A DNA stretch of 64,000 nucleotides from NCBI RefSeq assembly GCF_044923475.1, contig NZ_CP137338.1, forward strand, positions 5,704,001 to 5,768,000, written 5' to 3'. The translations under genes were made by a program, and so were the position numbers. This document shows, piece by piece, positions 1 through 7,807 of this stretch. Source of the stretch: JAAURS01 sp044923475. Its GTDB lineage: Bacteria > Cyanobacteriota > Cyanobacteriia > Thermosynechococcales > Thermosynechococcaceae. Each line of letters opens with the position of its first letter. Within the stretch, counting starts at the first letter, position 1. Below the pieces are notes generated by a model, which made no database searches, was not told the DNA's origin, and was given only the letters and a program-made list of their open reading frames with translations.

Positions 1-229
1 TATTGACCGCCCAAATCGCTTTCTGAGCGGCTCGACCGTACATTTTGGGATCGATCGCGGTTGAGTTGGACCTTTGCCGAAGTTTCCCGAGGCGCAACAG
101 CAGCTTCCACAATTTCTCAAAGGGCAGCAGCCACAACCCCAAGCGAATGCAGGTCAACAACGCGTAAACCTTGAGCAAAACGCGGATGCTTTGAAGGGTC
201 AGCCAAATCGATCTAAGAAATTGCTTCAT
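1..229 (-). CDS. B2-like RiPP leader peptidase, N-terminal part (runs off the window)
   Basis: This reading frame starts with ATG at 229 and is still open at base 1, so only about 76 residues are visible. They begin MKQFLRSIWLTL and are rich in Leu, Trp, Arg and Lys, with a hydrophobic stretch followed by PFEKLWKLLLRLGK. That is the usual opening of the transglutaminase-like B2 proteins (PF13471 type), which cut leader peptides in lasso peptide and related RiPP pathways. The Cys-His-Asp catalytic part would lie outside the window. The start codon lies 17 nt inside the end of the PqqD-like gene, a tight overlap typical of split B1/B2 pairs. The family call rests on N-terminal style and neighbour, so it is moderate. 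Confidence 0.6.
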   Translation of the reverse strand, partial: MKQFLRSIWLTLQSIRVLLKVYALLTCIRLGLWLLPFEKLWKLLLRLGKLRQRSNSTAIDPKMYGRAAQKAIWAVN

Positions 230-527
230 CTCGAATCTCGACTAGCTGCGCTTCCAGTAAATCGCTCAGTAGGGCGCGGACATCATTCTCGCAGTCTTGA
301 GCCTCGACTTCATACTCTTGTTGGATCGTGTCGTAAATCTCTCCTACCGACTTCGGCTCTTGAATGAGTTCCCAAACGAAGCTCCCTACTTCGTTCAGCC
401 CGTAGTAGGTGCCACTCTTCAAGTTGAGAATGACGGATTCTCCTGCCAAGTCTGATGAAACCTGATCTGGAGCCGCAACAACAATTGAGTTTTGCGAAAT
501 TAAAAAACCAGGACTAGGTTTATTCAT
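213..527 (-). CDS. PqqD family peptide chaperone (RiPP recognition element)
   Basis: A 104-residue protein with the PqqD fold pattern: a short beta-rich start, then LNLKSGTYYGLNEVGSFVWEL, then helices with the DIQ/YDTIQQEY-type stretch and a final LLSDLLEAQLVEIRDE. Family knowledge: PqqD-like proteins bind leader peptides and hand them to modifying enzymes; as stand-alone B1 proteins they pair with a B2 peptidase. The next gene on the same strand overlaps its end and looks like that B2 partner. No precursor gene is visible in the 112 bases upstream, so precursor and cyclase genes are presumably beyond the left edge. Start ATG at 527. Confidence 0.85.
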   Translation of the reverse strand: MNKPSPGFLISQNSIVVAAPDQVSSDLAGESVILNLKSGTYYGLNEVGSFVWELIQEPKSVGEIYDTIQQEYEVEAQDCENDVRALLSDLLEAQLVEIRDEAIS

Positions 528-639
528 GCTGATGTTCGGACTTCAAAAAGGCTCTATCAATCTAGCCTATGTCTTTGCGGGCGGCTATACGAACTAAAAT
601 ACCGCAAGCTTGTCCCCAGGGGGGCGATTTTTAGATGAA

Positions 640-1959
640 TTAGTGGGTTTTGTGCAGCAAAGCCCGTTTGGGTCCGTGGATGGGATCTTCCACAATAATG
701 GTTTGGTCGCGATCTGCACCTAAGGACACGATGGCAATGGGGACGGCCATGATTTCAGCTAAAAACTCTAGGTAGTCTAGGGCAGCCTGGGGCAAGTCGT
801 CTAAGGTGCGACAGTGTTCCGTAGACTGTTTCCATCCCGGCAGGGTCTTATAAATGGGTTTACAGCGGGCAAACAGCCGCGCGTTGCTGGGAAAGTCTTG
901 GCAAGGTTGTCCGTCGATTTCGTAGGCAACGCAAACCTTGATCTCTTCAAGTTCGTCTAAGACGTCGAGCTTGGTGATGGCCAAACAGTCCATGCCGTTA
1001 ATGCGGACGGCGTAGCGGCCAATGACGGCATCGAACCAGCCGCAGCGTCGCTGCCGACCCGTGGTGGTGCCGAATTCAGCCCCGCGATCGCACAATTCGG
1101 CTCCCGTTTCATCGTTTAATTCAGTCGGGAACGGGCCTTCGCCCACGCGCGTGGTGTAGGCTTTGGCAACCCCAATCACCCGATCGATCGCAGTAGGGCC
1201 AACGCCTGTGCCCACGCAGGCTCCCCCCGCAACGGGGTTAGAAGACGTAACGTAGGGATAAGTGCCGTGGTCGAGGTCGAGGAGCGTGCCTTGAGCGCCC
1301 TCAAATAAAATATTGCGGCGGCGCAGGATAGCGTTGTAAATGGTGAGAGAGCAGTCTACAACGTAGGGCTTTAGGCGCTCGGCATACCCAGAATACTCTG
1401 CCAGAACGGACTCTAAGTCCAAAGGTGGGAGATCGTAAAGTTTTTCGAGCAGGACGTTTTTGTGGGCGATCGTCCACTCTAGCTGGGCGCGCAACCCCTC
1501 TGGATCGATGAGATCCAGCATGCGGATACCCGTGCGCTCCGACTTGTCGGCATAGGTCGGTCCGATGCCTCGACCCGTGGTGCCAATTTTGCGATCGCCC
1601 CGCTGAAGTTCGGCGGATCGGTCGATCAGCCGATGGTAGGGCATGGTGACGTGGGCAGCACTGGAGATAAATAAATTTTGGGTGGAGACGCCTAGGTCTT
1701 TGAGAGTGTCCAGCTCTTCCAGCAGCACCTGTGGATCGATGACGGTGCCGGAGCCGATAATGCACTCCGTGTTGGGATAAAGAATCCCAGAGGGAATCAA
1801 ATGGAGCTTAAACGTTCGATCGTCGACGACAACGGTGTGCCCCGCATTCACCCCGCCTTGGTATCGAACGACGATATCGGCAGAGCGACTCAGCAAGTCT
1901 GTAATCTTGCCCTTCCCTTCGTCGCCCCACTGTGCTCCGATTACAACTACGTTTGCCAA
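640..1959 (-). CDS. purA: adenylosuccinate synthetase
   Basis: Catalyses GTP-dependent joining of aspartate to IMP, the first step from IMP to AMP, in the cytosol. The 439-residue length is normal. Visible signatures are the N-terminal IGAQWGDEGKGK loop with the catalytic Asp and the phosphate-binding glycines, NAGHTV, the IGTTGRGIGPTYADK segment, and FEGAQGTLLDLDHGTYPYVT. The family start MANVVVIG coincides with a TTG codon at 1959; no in-frame ATG exists nearby, so an unusual TTG start is the best reading. The gene is divergent from the membrane protein gene at 2226, with 266 bases between. Confidence 0.97.
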   Translation of the reverse strand: MANVVVIGAQWGDEGKGKITDLLSRSADIVVRYQGGVNAGHTVVVDDRTFKLHLIPSGILYPNTECIIGSGTVIDPQVLLEELDTLKDLGVSTQNLFISSAAHVTMPYHRLIDRSAELQRGDRKIGTTGRGIGPTYADKSERTGIRMLDLIDPEGLRAQLEWTIAHKNVLLEKLYDLPPLDLESVLAEYSGYAERLKPYVVDCSLTIYNAILRRRNILFEGAQGTLLDLDHGTYPYVTSSNPVAGGACVGTGVGPTAIDRVIGVAKAYTTRVGEGPFPTELNDETGAELCDRGAEFGTTTGRQRRCGWFDAVIGRYAVRINGMDCLAITKLDVLDELEEIKVCVAYEIDGQPCQDFPSNARLFARCKPIYKTLPGWKQSTEHCRTLDDLPQAALDYLEFLAEIMAVPIAIVSLGADRDQTIIVEDPIHGPKRALLHKTH

Positions 1960-2225
1960 AGGTCTTATGTTAAAACGCTACATTTCACAAACCTCAATTA
2001 TCCCCACGTTTTCAGACTTCTGTCAACGACTGGTTTTTGGGCGTTACATTTTGATGCGCTCGGAGGCTTTGGGGGCTTGCGTTCGACTCGGTTAGAGGCA
2101 ATTTCTCCGCAACCCGATCTTTTCCGACTGGGGGCTCAATTTTGCCGACGCTGCCCGACTGACAGGCGATCTGCTGCGAGCTAAGTTGATGGCAATGGAA
2201 TTCAACCGCGATCGCGGCTTTAATC

Positions 2226-2918
2226 ATGGGTGTCTTGGCCGTTTTCTTAGAGCTTCTCAAAGATCGAAAGACCTTTTTAGACGAAATTCACGGGGAGGTG
2301 CAGCTCAAAACCAAAATGTCGGCGCTATTGCTGTGCAGTTTTGCGTGCTTTTCGTTGTATGGGGCCATTATTGGTTCGTTCAGTAGCCCGCAGCAGGCGA
2401 TCGCTTCGGCCATTAAGCTCCCAGCGCTGTATCTGTTGACTCTCGTGGTGTGTTTGCCAGCGCTGTACATTTTTAACGTGCTGTTTGGGTCGACCAAGTC
2501 GATCGCCCAGCATTTTACCTACGTGCTGAGTACGGCATCGGTGATTGCGCTGTTGCTGTGCGGCTTTGCTCCGGTGACGCTCTTTTTTCTGATTACCATT
2601 ACGCCCAGTCAAGATTATTCTTTCTTTTTGCTGCTGAACGTCGCCATCTTTACCCTAACGGGGATTTTTGGGGTCTCGTTTCTGTACCAAGCCATGCGCC
2701 CCGATGATTCGGAAGTGGATAAAAATGTAAAGCTGCGCGCTAAAATCCTGCGGCTTTGGCTGATGCTGTACGGATTTGTGGGCAGTCAACTGGGTTGGAC
2801 GCTGCGCCCGTTCTTTGGGTCTCCGGCGGGTTCTTTCGAGGTCTTTCGGCCTCGGTCTGGGAATTTCCTCAGCGGCGTTTGGAATGCGATCGCAAACCTG
2901 TTGATGGGTGCGGGGTAA
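2226..2918 (+). CDS. polytopic membrane protein, Yip1-like / cyanobacterial 'WH2-domain' annotated family
   Basis: A 230-residue protein with about five hydrophobic segments (near residues 32-55, 65-90, 100-125, 130-150 and 180-195) and a cytosolic start containing LLKDRKTFLDEI. Cyanobacterial homologues are often annotated as actin-binding WH2 domain proteins or as Yip1-like, with no tested function. No catalytic motif is visible. The last codons overlap the spacer of the next gene, which starts 5 bases after this stop, so the two are probably co-transcribed. The exact start is uncertain because no strong ribosome site precedes ATG 2226. Confidence 0.75.
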   Translation: MGVLAVFLELLKDRKTFLDEIHGEVQLKTKMSALLLCSFACFSLYGAIIGSFSSPQQAIASAIKLPALYLLTLVVCLPALYIFNVLFGSTKSIAQHFTYVLSTASVIALLLCGFAPVTLFFLITITPSQDYSFFLLLNVAIFTLTGIFGVSFLYQAMRPDDSEVDKNVKLRAKILRLWLMLYGFVGSQLGWTLRPFFGSPAGSFEVFRPRSGNFLSGVWNAIANLLMGAG

Positions 2919-2922
2919 GGCG

Positions 2923-3618
2923 ATGGGTGCAGATTGGCAGAACCTGCGGCTCTCAGCCCGCGAGATCGAACAGTGGAGCGGCCTGGAGGTGAGCGATCGC
3001 TGGATTGGCGGCCTCCTGCTGGGCGTCTATCGGTTTTCCAAACTTCAGCGTCCGCTGGATTGGATGGGTTGGTTGCTGTTTGAGCTGGTAACGGTGGCCC
3101 TGCTCTTCGTCTTCACGCTGCCGATCGGATTGGGGGTGCTGCGGATCGTCCCGTCCACCCGCGCGATGCTGGCGAGCATGGGGGTTGCAACAATGGGTGG
3201 AATGGTTGCCCTGTACGGCCATCGGGCGCGCAAGGGGCGATCTCTCCAAACGCTCTTGCACCTGCTGGATGAGATCGATCGCTACCACAGGGTGCTGGAG
3301 GCGATCGCTGTGGTCGATCGGCTCGCAGTGGCCCAAGGCAAAGCGCTACCCATAGAGCACCAAGAAACCCTACAGTTGACGCGGGACTGTCTGGTGACAG
3401 GTTTAAAGACAGAACGGATTTTGCGGGAACAAAATAATTTGATGGGCCAAGATGGGGTGGCTCACTTAGAGCAAAGTTTAGTTTTGCTAAAAACGCTGGA
3501 TCTCCAGACTCAGGCGGATGAGTATGCAGGAATTTTGCAACAGTCTTTAGCCATCGCCGAACGGGTTCAGCAAGAGCTATACGGAACGGGAAAGGGGCAT
3601 CAATCCCCCACCGATTAA
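2923..3618 (+). CDS. cyanobacterial membrane protein of unknown function
   Basis: I do not recognise a named family. From ATG 2923 the protein has 231 residues. A purine-rich stretch (GGGGTAAGG) lies just before that ATG, which is why it is preferred over the GTG at 2908. Two hydrophobic segments are visible (WLLFELVTVALLFVFTLPIG and MLASMGVATMGGMVALYG). They are followed by a long soluble helical region with heptad-like Leu spacing (RSLQTLLHLLDEIDRYHRVLEAI through LAIAERVQQELYG). It follows the upstream membrane protein by 4 bases, suggesting one transcript and perhaps one complex. Confidence 0.75.
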   Translation: MGADWQNLRLSAREIEQWSGLEVSDRWIGGLLLGVYRFSKLQRPLDWMGWLLFELVTVALLFVFTLPIGLGVLRIVPSTRAMLASMGVATMGGMVALYGHRARKGRSLQTLLHLLDEIDRYHRVLEAIAVVDRLAVAQGKALPIEHQETLQLTRDCLVTGLKTERILREQNNLMGQDGVAHLEQSLVLLKTLDLQTQADEYAGILQQSLAIAERVQQELYGTGKGHQSPTD

Positions 3619-3720
3619 GGGATATGAATAACTGTATGTCAACGCTTTACGCTACTGAACGAGAATGGTTGCCAGCGCCATAATAGGTCTGTGGGGCTGT
3701 GAGTTGAGCGAGTAACGAGA

Positions 3721-4620
3721 ATGGGTGGAAATAAAAGGGTTGGGTTTGTCCGAGCGGCAGCGACGGTCGCCGCTGTCGTTGGGTTGCTGGGGATGAGAGC
3801 GGCGATCGCCGCCACAAAATTTGAACTCAAGCCAGATGTGCCAGAAACTGCCGCCCAAACCTTGGTGTCTGGCCTCATCAAGGTGGTGGTTGTGCCCCAA
3901 AAAAGTAGCGAGAAAGATTCGCCAGAATATACCGTGAACTATCAGGTGTTTTACAACAATGTGCTGAAGCTAAAGCGGAGCGTCACAACCTGGATAATGG
4001 GCACCGTAGAACTGAAGGATTTAGACCGAAATGCTGCACCAGAGGTGGTTGTCTCAACCTATACGGGTGGAGCACACTGCTGTACGGAATACACCATTCA
4101 TGGATGGCAAAAGAGTAAATTTACAACGGCTGAAACGGGGCCTCTAGATAGCGGTGGTGGACAGTTCCAAGACCTAGACGGTAACGGGACGCTGGAGTTT
4201 TTAAGTGTTGACAACGCATTTTTATACGCCTTTGACTCTTATGCTGGCTCATTTCCGCCTACGCGCATTTATGAGTACAAAGCTGGAAAACTTGTCAACA
4301 CAACGCGGCAGTACCCTAAAGTGCTCCGTGCCCGCGCATGGGAGATGTATAAAACGCTCCAACAGAACCCTAAAGAGGCTGCTTCGTTTAACGGTGTTTT
4401 AGCTGGATACGTGGCGCAAAAAGTCTTACTGGGCGAGTACAAGCAAGGGTGGGATTTAATGCTCGCTCGGTACGATCGCAAGTCTGACTGGGGACTTGAA
4501 ATTTATAAGGGCGGGCAGGTTATCGGCAAACATCCCGATTTCCCAACGGCACTGAAAGCATTTTTGATCGGTACGGGGTACTTGGACAAAACCGGAAAGC
4601 CGATCGCAGTGGATCGATAA
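3721..4620 (+). CDS. exported protein with FG-GAP-like Asp-rich segments, unknown function
   Basis: The 299-residue protein begins with a signal peptide: basic MGGNKR, a hydrophobic core AAATVAAVVGLLGM and an AIA-A cleavage site near residue 38. The mature part shows MGTVELKDLDRNAAPEVVVSTYTGG, GAHCCTEYTIHGW and FQDLDGNGTLEFLSVDNAF. The two DLDxN(A/G) stretches resemble Asp-rich calcium-binding turns of FG-GAP/VCBS repeats, and the adjacent Cys pair in GAHCC is a striking, probably conserved feature. The C-terminal third is helical. It stands alone between a co-oriented pair and a convergent nuclease gene. Periplasmic location is inferred; no activity can be assigned. Confidence 0.7.
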   Translation: MGGNKRVGFVRAAATVAAVVGLLGMRAAIAATKFELKPDVPETAAQTLVSGLIKVVVVPQKSSEKDSPEYTVNYQVFYNNVLKLKRSVTTWIMGTVELKDLDRNAAPEVVVSTYTGGAHCCTEYTIHGWQKSKFTTAETGPLDSGGGQFQDLDGNGTLEFLSVDNAFLYAFDSYAGSFPPTRIYEYKAGKLVNTTRQYPKVLRARAWEMYKTLQQNPKEAASFNGVLAGYVAQKVLLGEYKQGWDLMLARYDRKSDWGLEIYKGGQVIGKHPDFPTALKAFLIGTGYLDKTGKPIAVDR

Positions 4621-4661
4621 CTTGGGTTACAGCCTCACCTGCAAAGCGATCGCAGTGTCCC

Positions 4662-5294
4662 CTAGCTCCCTAGGGATCGCCCCAGTTCCTTTAAAACGCT
4701 CAAAATCCTGTATAAATCGTTGCCACGGTTCAATAACGAAAATGTAACTGAAAACTCATAGACTGGCCGATCTCGCCCTTGAAGCTTAATGAGCAAAAAT
4801 TCTCCACCATTAGTAATCAGCGCGAACCCAGGTTGCTCCGGTTGGGGGCGAGCCAATAAGTAGGCTAGGGCTTGGGGGATAGCCGCTTGAACGGAAAAAC
4901 GAGTTCGTTTGGATTCCACCACTAAAATCCAAAGCTGCCCCTGCAAAATTAAGGTGTCAATTCGCCCCGTCACCAGCGTGCCGCTTTCATCTGTTGCTGA
5001 AATCTCAACGGAAACTTCTGAATCAATCGTGAAGGGAAGGCGGTAAAATCCTGCGATATCGAGAAGAGGAGCAACCACAACCATCTTGACGGTCTCTTCA
5101 TTCATCGATTGAGCCTCAAGCTGGCTCAGATAATTTTTTTGGACGCGGTCGAGCGCCTGTTTCTCGACCGCAGTTAATGCTGAGTCAGAAATATCCCATT
5201 CGGGGAAGAATGCTGTATCTGTTGCGCGCGCCAAGCCAAAACGATCGCGTAAATCGCCTAACGTTGCTTCATTTGCGGCAAGCGTTTGAGTCAT
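4662..5294 (-). CDS. stand-alone nuclease-like protein related to type I restriction R subunit N-terminus
   Basis: A 210-residue protein carrying the HsdR_N type PD-(D/E)XK layout: VEISATDESGTLVTGRIDTLILQGQLWILVVESKRTRFSVQAAIPQALAYLL, with Asp in GRIDTL, the E-S-K triad end, and a downstream Gln-containing helix. It then continues PGFALITNGGEFLLIKLQ, a strand pattern also seen in R-subunit N-termini. No helicase follows and no M or S subunit is near; the full type I operon of the window is 40 kb away. Cyanobacteria carry many such solo proteins, of unknown role. The start ATG is at 5294. A MITE lies 95 bases upstream of it. Confidence 0.75.
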   Translation of the reverse strand: MTQTLAANEATLGDLRDRFGLARATDTAFFPEWDISDSALTAVEKQALDRVQKNYLSQLEAQSMNEETVKMVVVAPLLDIAGFYRLPFTIDSEVSVEISATDESGTLVTGRIDTLILQGQLWILVVESKRTRFSVQAAIPQALAYLLARPQPEQPGFALITNGGEFLLIKLQGRDRPVYEFSVTFSLLNRGNDLYRILSVLKELGRSLGS

Positions 5295-5388
5295 AAAAAG
5301 CGTCTAACCCGGACCGAATGTCGATGTAGCTATATTCTTACAATTCTTACAGATAAGCGCGAGAACGATCCTATGCTTGCCCGATCCG

Positions 5389-5542
5389 CTTAGTGGTGCA
5401 GAAAACTCCTGAAACCCTGTAAACTCGTTATTCTCAACAAGGCCATTTATTGAGAATATACAAAAAATTAACGGAAATAGGTAGCTTGAGCCTATGGTAA
5501 ATCCGCTCTAAATAGGCCTAAAAAGTTTTCTGCACCACTAAG
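5389..5542. mobile_element. 154-bp MITE with 19-bp perfect inverted ends
   Basis: The ends CTTAGTGGTGCAGAAAACT (5389-5407) and its exact reverse complement (5524-5542) flank a non-coding core. The element is bordered on both sides by GCCCGATCCG (5379-5388 and 5543-5552), a 10-bp target duplication. An inner palindrome TATTCTCAA/TTGAGAATA sits at 5429-5437 and 5450-5458. There is no room for a transposase, so it must be moved by a full-length relative elsewhere. The insertion is between the divergently transcribed nuclease gene (start 5294) and the thiE-like gene (start 5597), so it may have changed either promoter. The parent IS family is not identified; 9-10 bp duplications fit several DDE families. 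Confidence 0.9.
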
Positions 5543-5596
5543 GCCCGATCCGTTGCATAATTCAGGCTTGAATCATTTCTTTGACCTGCTGCTGTC

Positions 5597-6268
5597 ATGC
5601 CTGGGCTACCCTTCGATATTTTGGTCGTGACCGATCGAGTCGTCTGCGAGCGAGCGGGCAAAACAGTCATCGCGGCGATCGCCCAGCTTCTCCACAGCCC
5701 TTGCAGCCACCGAGTAGCGATTCTAGTGCGCGATAAAGAAGCGCCCCAGGCTCGAGTTGGCGAAACGATCCAAACGCTTCAGCCCATGGCCCAAGCTGCG
5801 GGGGCCATGCTGCTCGCGCACACCCATGTAGAGCTAGCTTTAGCCTTCGGATTGGATGGGGTGCACGTGGCCTCTACCGCAGCGCTCGGGCCAGTGCGAT
5901 CGCAGCTCCTCCCCGGTATGCTCCTAGGCGCTTCGCGTCACGGGCAAGATCCTTTAAACGAAGCCGATCTCGGCCTTGCAGACTACGCCACCATCAGCCC
6001 CATCTATCGGCCCACTTCAAAGCCCGACGACACCCGCGAACCGCTGGGCCTGTCCGGTCTGAAAACCTGCACGCAAAGAAGCGCGCGTCCATTGGTGGCC
6101 TTAGGCGGGATCCGGCCCGGACGAGTGGCACCAGCCGTTAAGTGTGGTGCAGCGGCGATCGCCATTAGCGGTGCAATTTTACAGGCCGACGATCCTGCGG
6201 ATTTGCTCCAGCAGCTATGGATCGAGCTGTCTGAGGCGCGCCAGGAGCTCTTCGATCCTGTCGAATAG
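5597..6268 (+). CDS. thiamine phosphate synthase-like protein (ThiE/TenI family)
   Basis: A TIM-barrel protein of 223 residues. ThiE joins the thiazole and HMP-pyrimidine moieties of vitamin B1; TenI proteins share the fold and do other thiazole chemistry. Family marks seen: ILVRDKEAP (RDK), GLDGVHVAS, LGASRHG (GxSxH), DYATISPIYRPTSKPD (the loop that holds the pyrophosphate), PLVALGGI and CGAAAIAISGAIL. The usual VGQ after DGVHL is replaced by VAS, which hints at TenI-like or divergent use. Cyanobacterial ThiE is usually a longer fusion near 340 residues, so this short form may be an extra paralogue. Its promoter region contains the MITE ending 55 bases upstream. Confidence 0.75.
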   Translation: MPGLPFDILVVTDRVVCERAGKTVIAAIAQLLHSPCSHRVAILVRDKEAPQARVGETIQTLQPMAQAAGAMLLAHTHVELALAFGLDGVHVASTAALGPVRSQLLPGMLLGASRHGQDPLNEADLGLADYATISPIYRPTSKPDDTREPLGLSGLKTCTQRSARPLVALGGIRPGRVAPAVKCGAAAIAISGAILQADDPADLLQQLWIELSEARQELFDPVE

Positions 6269-6356
6269 GGTTGTAATTCTTGACTTTCCATAGACTTTAT
6301 TCTCAAATGTGCAGGCAAAAGTGCATTACGATCTATAGTGCTGCCGCTTTTTTGAA

Positions 6357-7721
6357 ATGGTCAACTCAGCCATGAATTCACCCTCAATTTTTACCTGGGA
6401 ACAGGCCAAGAAAATTGCCGATCTAGTCGTCTTTCAAAAATTTGGAGAGCATTTAAAAGACTCTGAACTAGAGGTATTGCAAGGCGCGTGGGAGGGGCTG
6501 ACCTACGAAAAGATGGCTGAAGACTTCTACCGTTCGGTAAATTATATTAGAGGTGATGTTGGCCCTAAGCTATGGCAAAAACTTTCCGATGCATTAGCAG
6601 AAGAAGTCACTAAGAAAAACTTCAAGGCTGCTCTAGAGAGAGCCTCGTCCCTACAGCAGACGGTCCCTCCAGTTTCCCCTATTCCAGACGCCGCCTTTCG
6701 TAGACTGCAGCTTCCCTTCCCAGAAGGGTCGGTTCCCCTCGATTCGCCATTTTATCTAGAACGAGAGGGCGTAGAGTCAGTCTGCTATGGGTCGATTTCC
6801 AAAGCAGGTTCCTTAACGCGCATCAAAGCGCCAAAACTGATGGGCAAAACCTCATTGATGGCTAGAATTATTGCCCGAGGTAAAACTCAAAACTACCAAA
6901 CCGCGAATCTAGATCTGAGCGATATCGAGCGAGGAATTATTGTAGACCTAGATAAGTTTTTACGCTGGTTCTGTTTGATGGTGGGGCGACAGTGCCAACT
7001 AGACAGCCGACTCCAAGACCTTTGGGATACAGAAATTTTGGGCAGTAACGATAACTGTACCGTTTATTTTGAAGAGTATTTACTACCAGAAATCAACGGC
7101 CCTTTACTCCTAGGGCTAGATAACGTCGATCGCATTTTTCCCTGCATCGAAGTCGTTGAAGACTTTCTAGGCATGTTGCGAAGTTGGCATGAAAAAGGAA
7201 AGACCTCGCAGCGGTGGCGGCAGCTTCGGCTCGTCATGGCATACTCTACCGAATGTTACGTCCCTCTAGACATGAATCAATCTCCCTTTAATGCAGGGAT
7301 ACCCGTGGAATTGCAAGAATTTAATCGCAAGCAGGTCAAGCAGTGGGCTTGTCTTTACGGGCTTGACTGGAATGAATCTCAAGTCGATGCATTGATGGGA
7401 ACGATCGGCGGGCATCCTTACTTGGTGGGATTGGCACTCTACGAAATAGGATCCGGGAGAATGGACTTGGATCGGCTCCTGCAAAGCGCTCCCACAGAAG
7501 CAGGTATTTACAGCAGCCACCTCCGACGACATCTAGAAACCCTCCAATCTTCCCCGGAGCTGTTTGACGCATTTCAGCAAGTGGTTGCCTCGCCAGAACC
7601 CATCGAATTAAACTCAATGCAAATTTATAAGTTGCACAGTATGGGACTGGTCCGGCAAAACGATAACCGGGTACAGCCGCGCTGCAATCTATATCGGGAA
7701 TATTTTCATCGCGGACTTTAG
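6357..7721 (+). CDS. vMAP-type HTH plus AAA-like ATPase (AAA_35)
   Basis: A 454-residue protein. Residues about 10-95 form the helical winged domain found at the start of cyanobacterial vWA-MoxR-associated proteins (FTWEQAKKIADLVVFQKFGEHL, LSDVE-like SELEVLQGAWEGLTYEKMA). From about 115 an AAA-like STAND-type ATPase follows: Walker A in LMGKTSLMAR (GKT at 163-165) and Walker B LLLGLDNVDRIF (255-258), then the GGHPYLVGLALYEI sensor-like segment and a C-terminal winged helix. The acidic residue after the Walker B Asp is Asn here, while the related protein at 9460 has DEID. Role unknown; such proteins are thought to be signal-triggered switches. Confidence 0.8.
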   Translation: MVNSAMNSPSIFTWEQAKKIADLVVFQKFGEHLKDSELEVLQGAWEGLTYEKMAEDFYRSVNYIRGDVGPKLWQKLSDALAEEVTKKNFKAALERASSLQQTVPPVSPIPDAAFRRLQLPFPEGSVPLDSPFYLEREGVESVCYGSISKAGSLTRIKAPKLMGKTSLMARIIARGKTQNYQTANLDLSDIERGIIVDLDKFLRWFCLMVGRQCQLDSRLQDLWDTEILGSNDNCTVYFEEYLLPEINGPLLLGLDNVDRIFPCIEVVEDFLGMLRSWHEKGKTSQRWRQLRLVMAYSTECYVPLDMNQSPFNAGIPVELQEFNRKQVKQWACLYGLDWNESQVDALMGTIGGHPYLVGLALYEIGSGRMDLDRLLQSAPTEAGIYSSHLRRHLETLQSSPELFDAFQQVVASPEPIELNSMQIYKLHSMGLVRQNDNRVQPRCNLYREYFHRGL

Positions 7722-7807
7722 CTGCGGTCAGGTCGATGTTAGCGGTGACGGAAACGGACGAACGATCGCACGACTGGTCTGTGGATTGAGAAAAGCGATC
7801 GCCCCTC

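Noticed and set aside
74..367. 97-codon frame on the plus strand at the left edge
   Set aside because: It lies antisense to the PqqD-like gene and the B2-like gene, both with clear family features; its residues show no protein-like pattern.
528..639. Possible RiPP precursor upstream of the PqqD-like gene
   Set aside because: No start codon with a ribosome site and a leader-like peptide on the minus strand; only an untranslated leader is seen.
5553..5596. TPP riboswitch before the thiE-like gene
   Set aside because: No CTGAGA or conserved TPP-box sequence between the MITE and the start codon.
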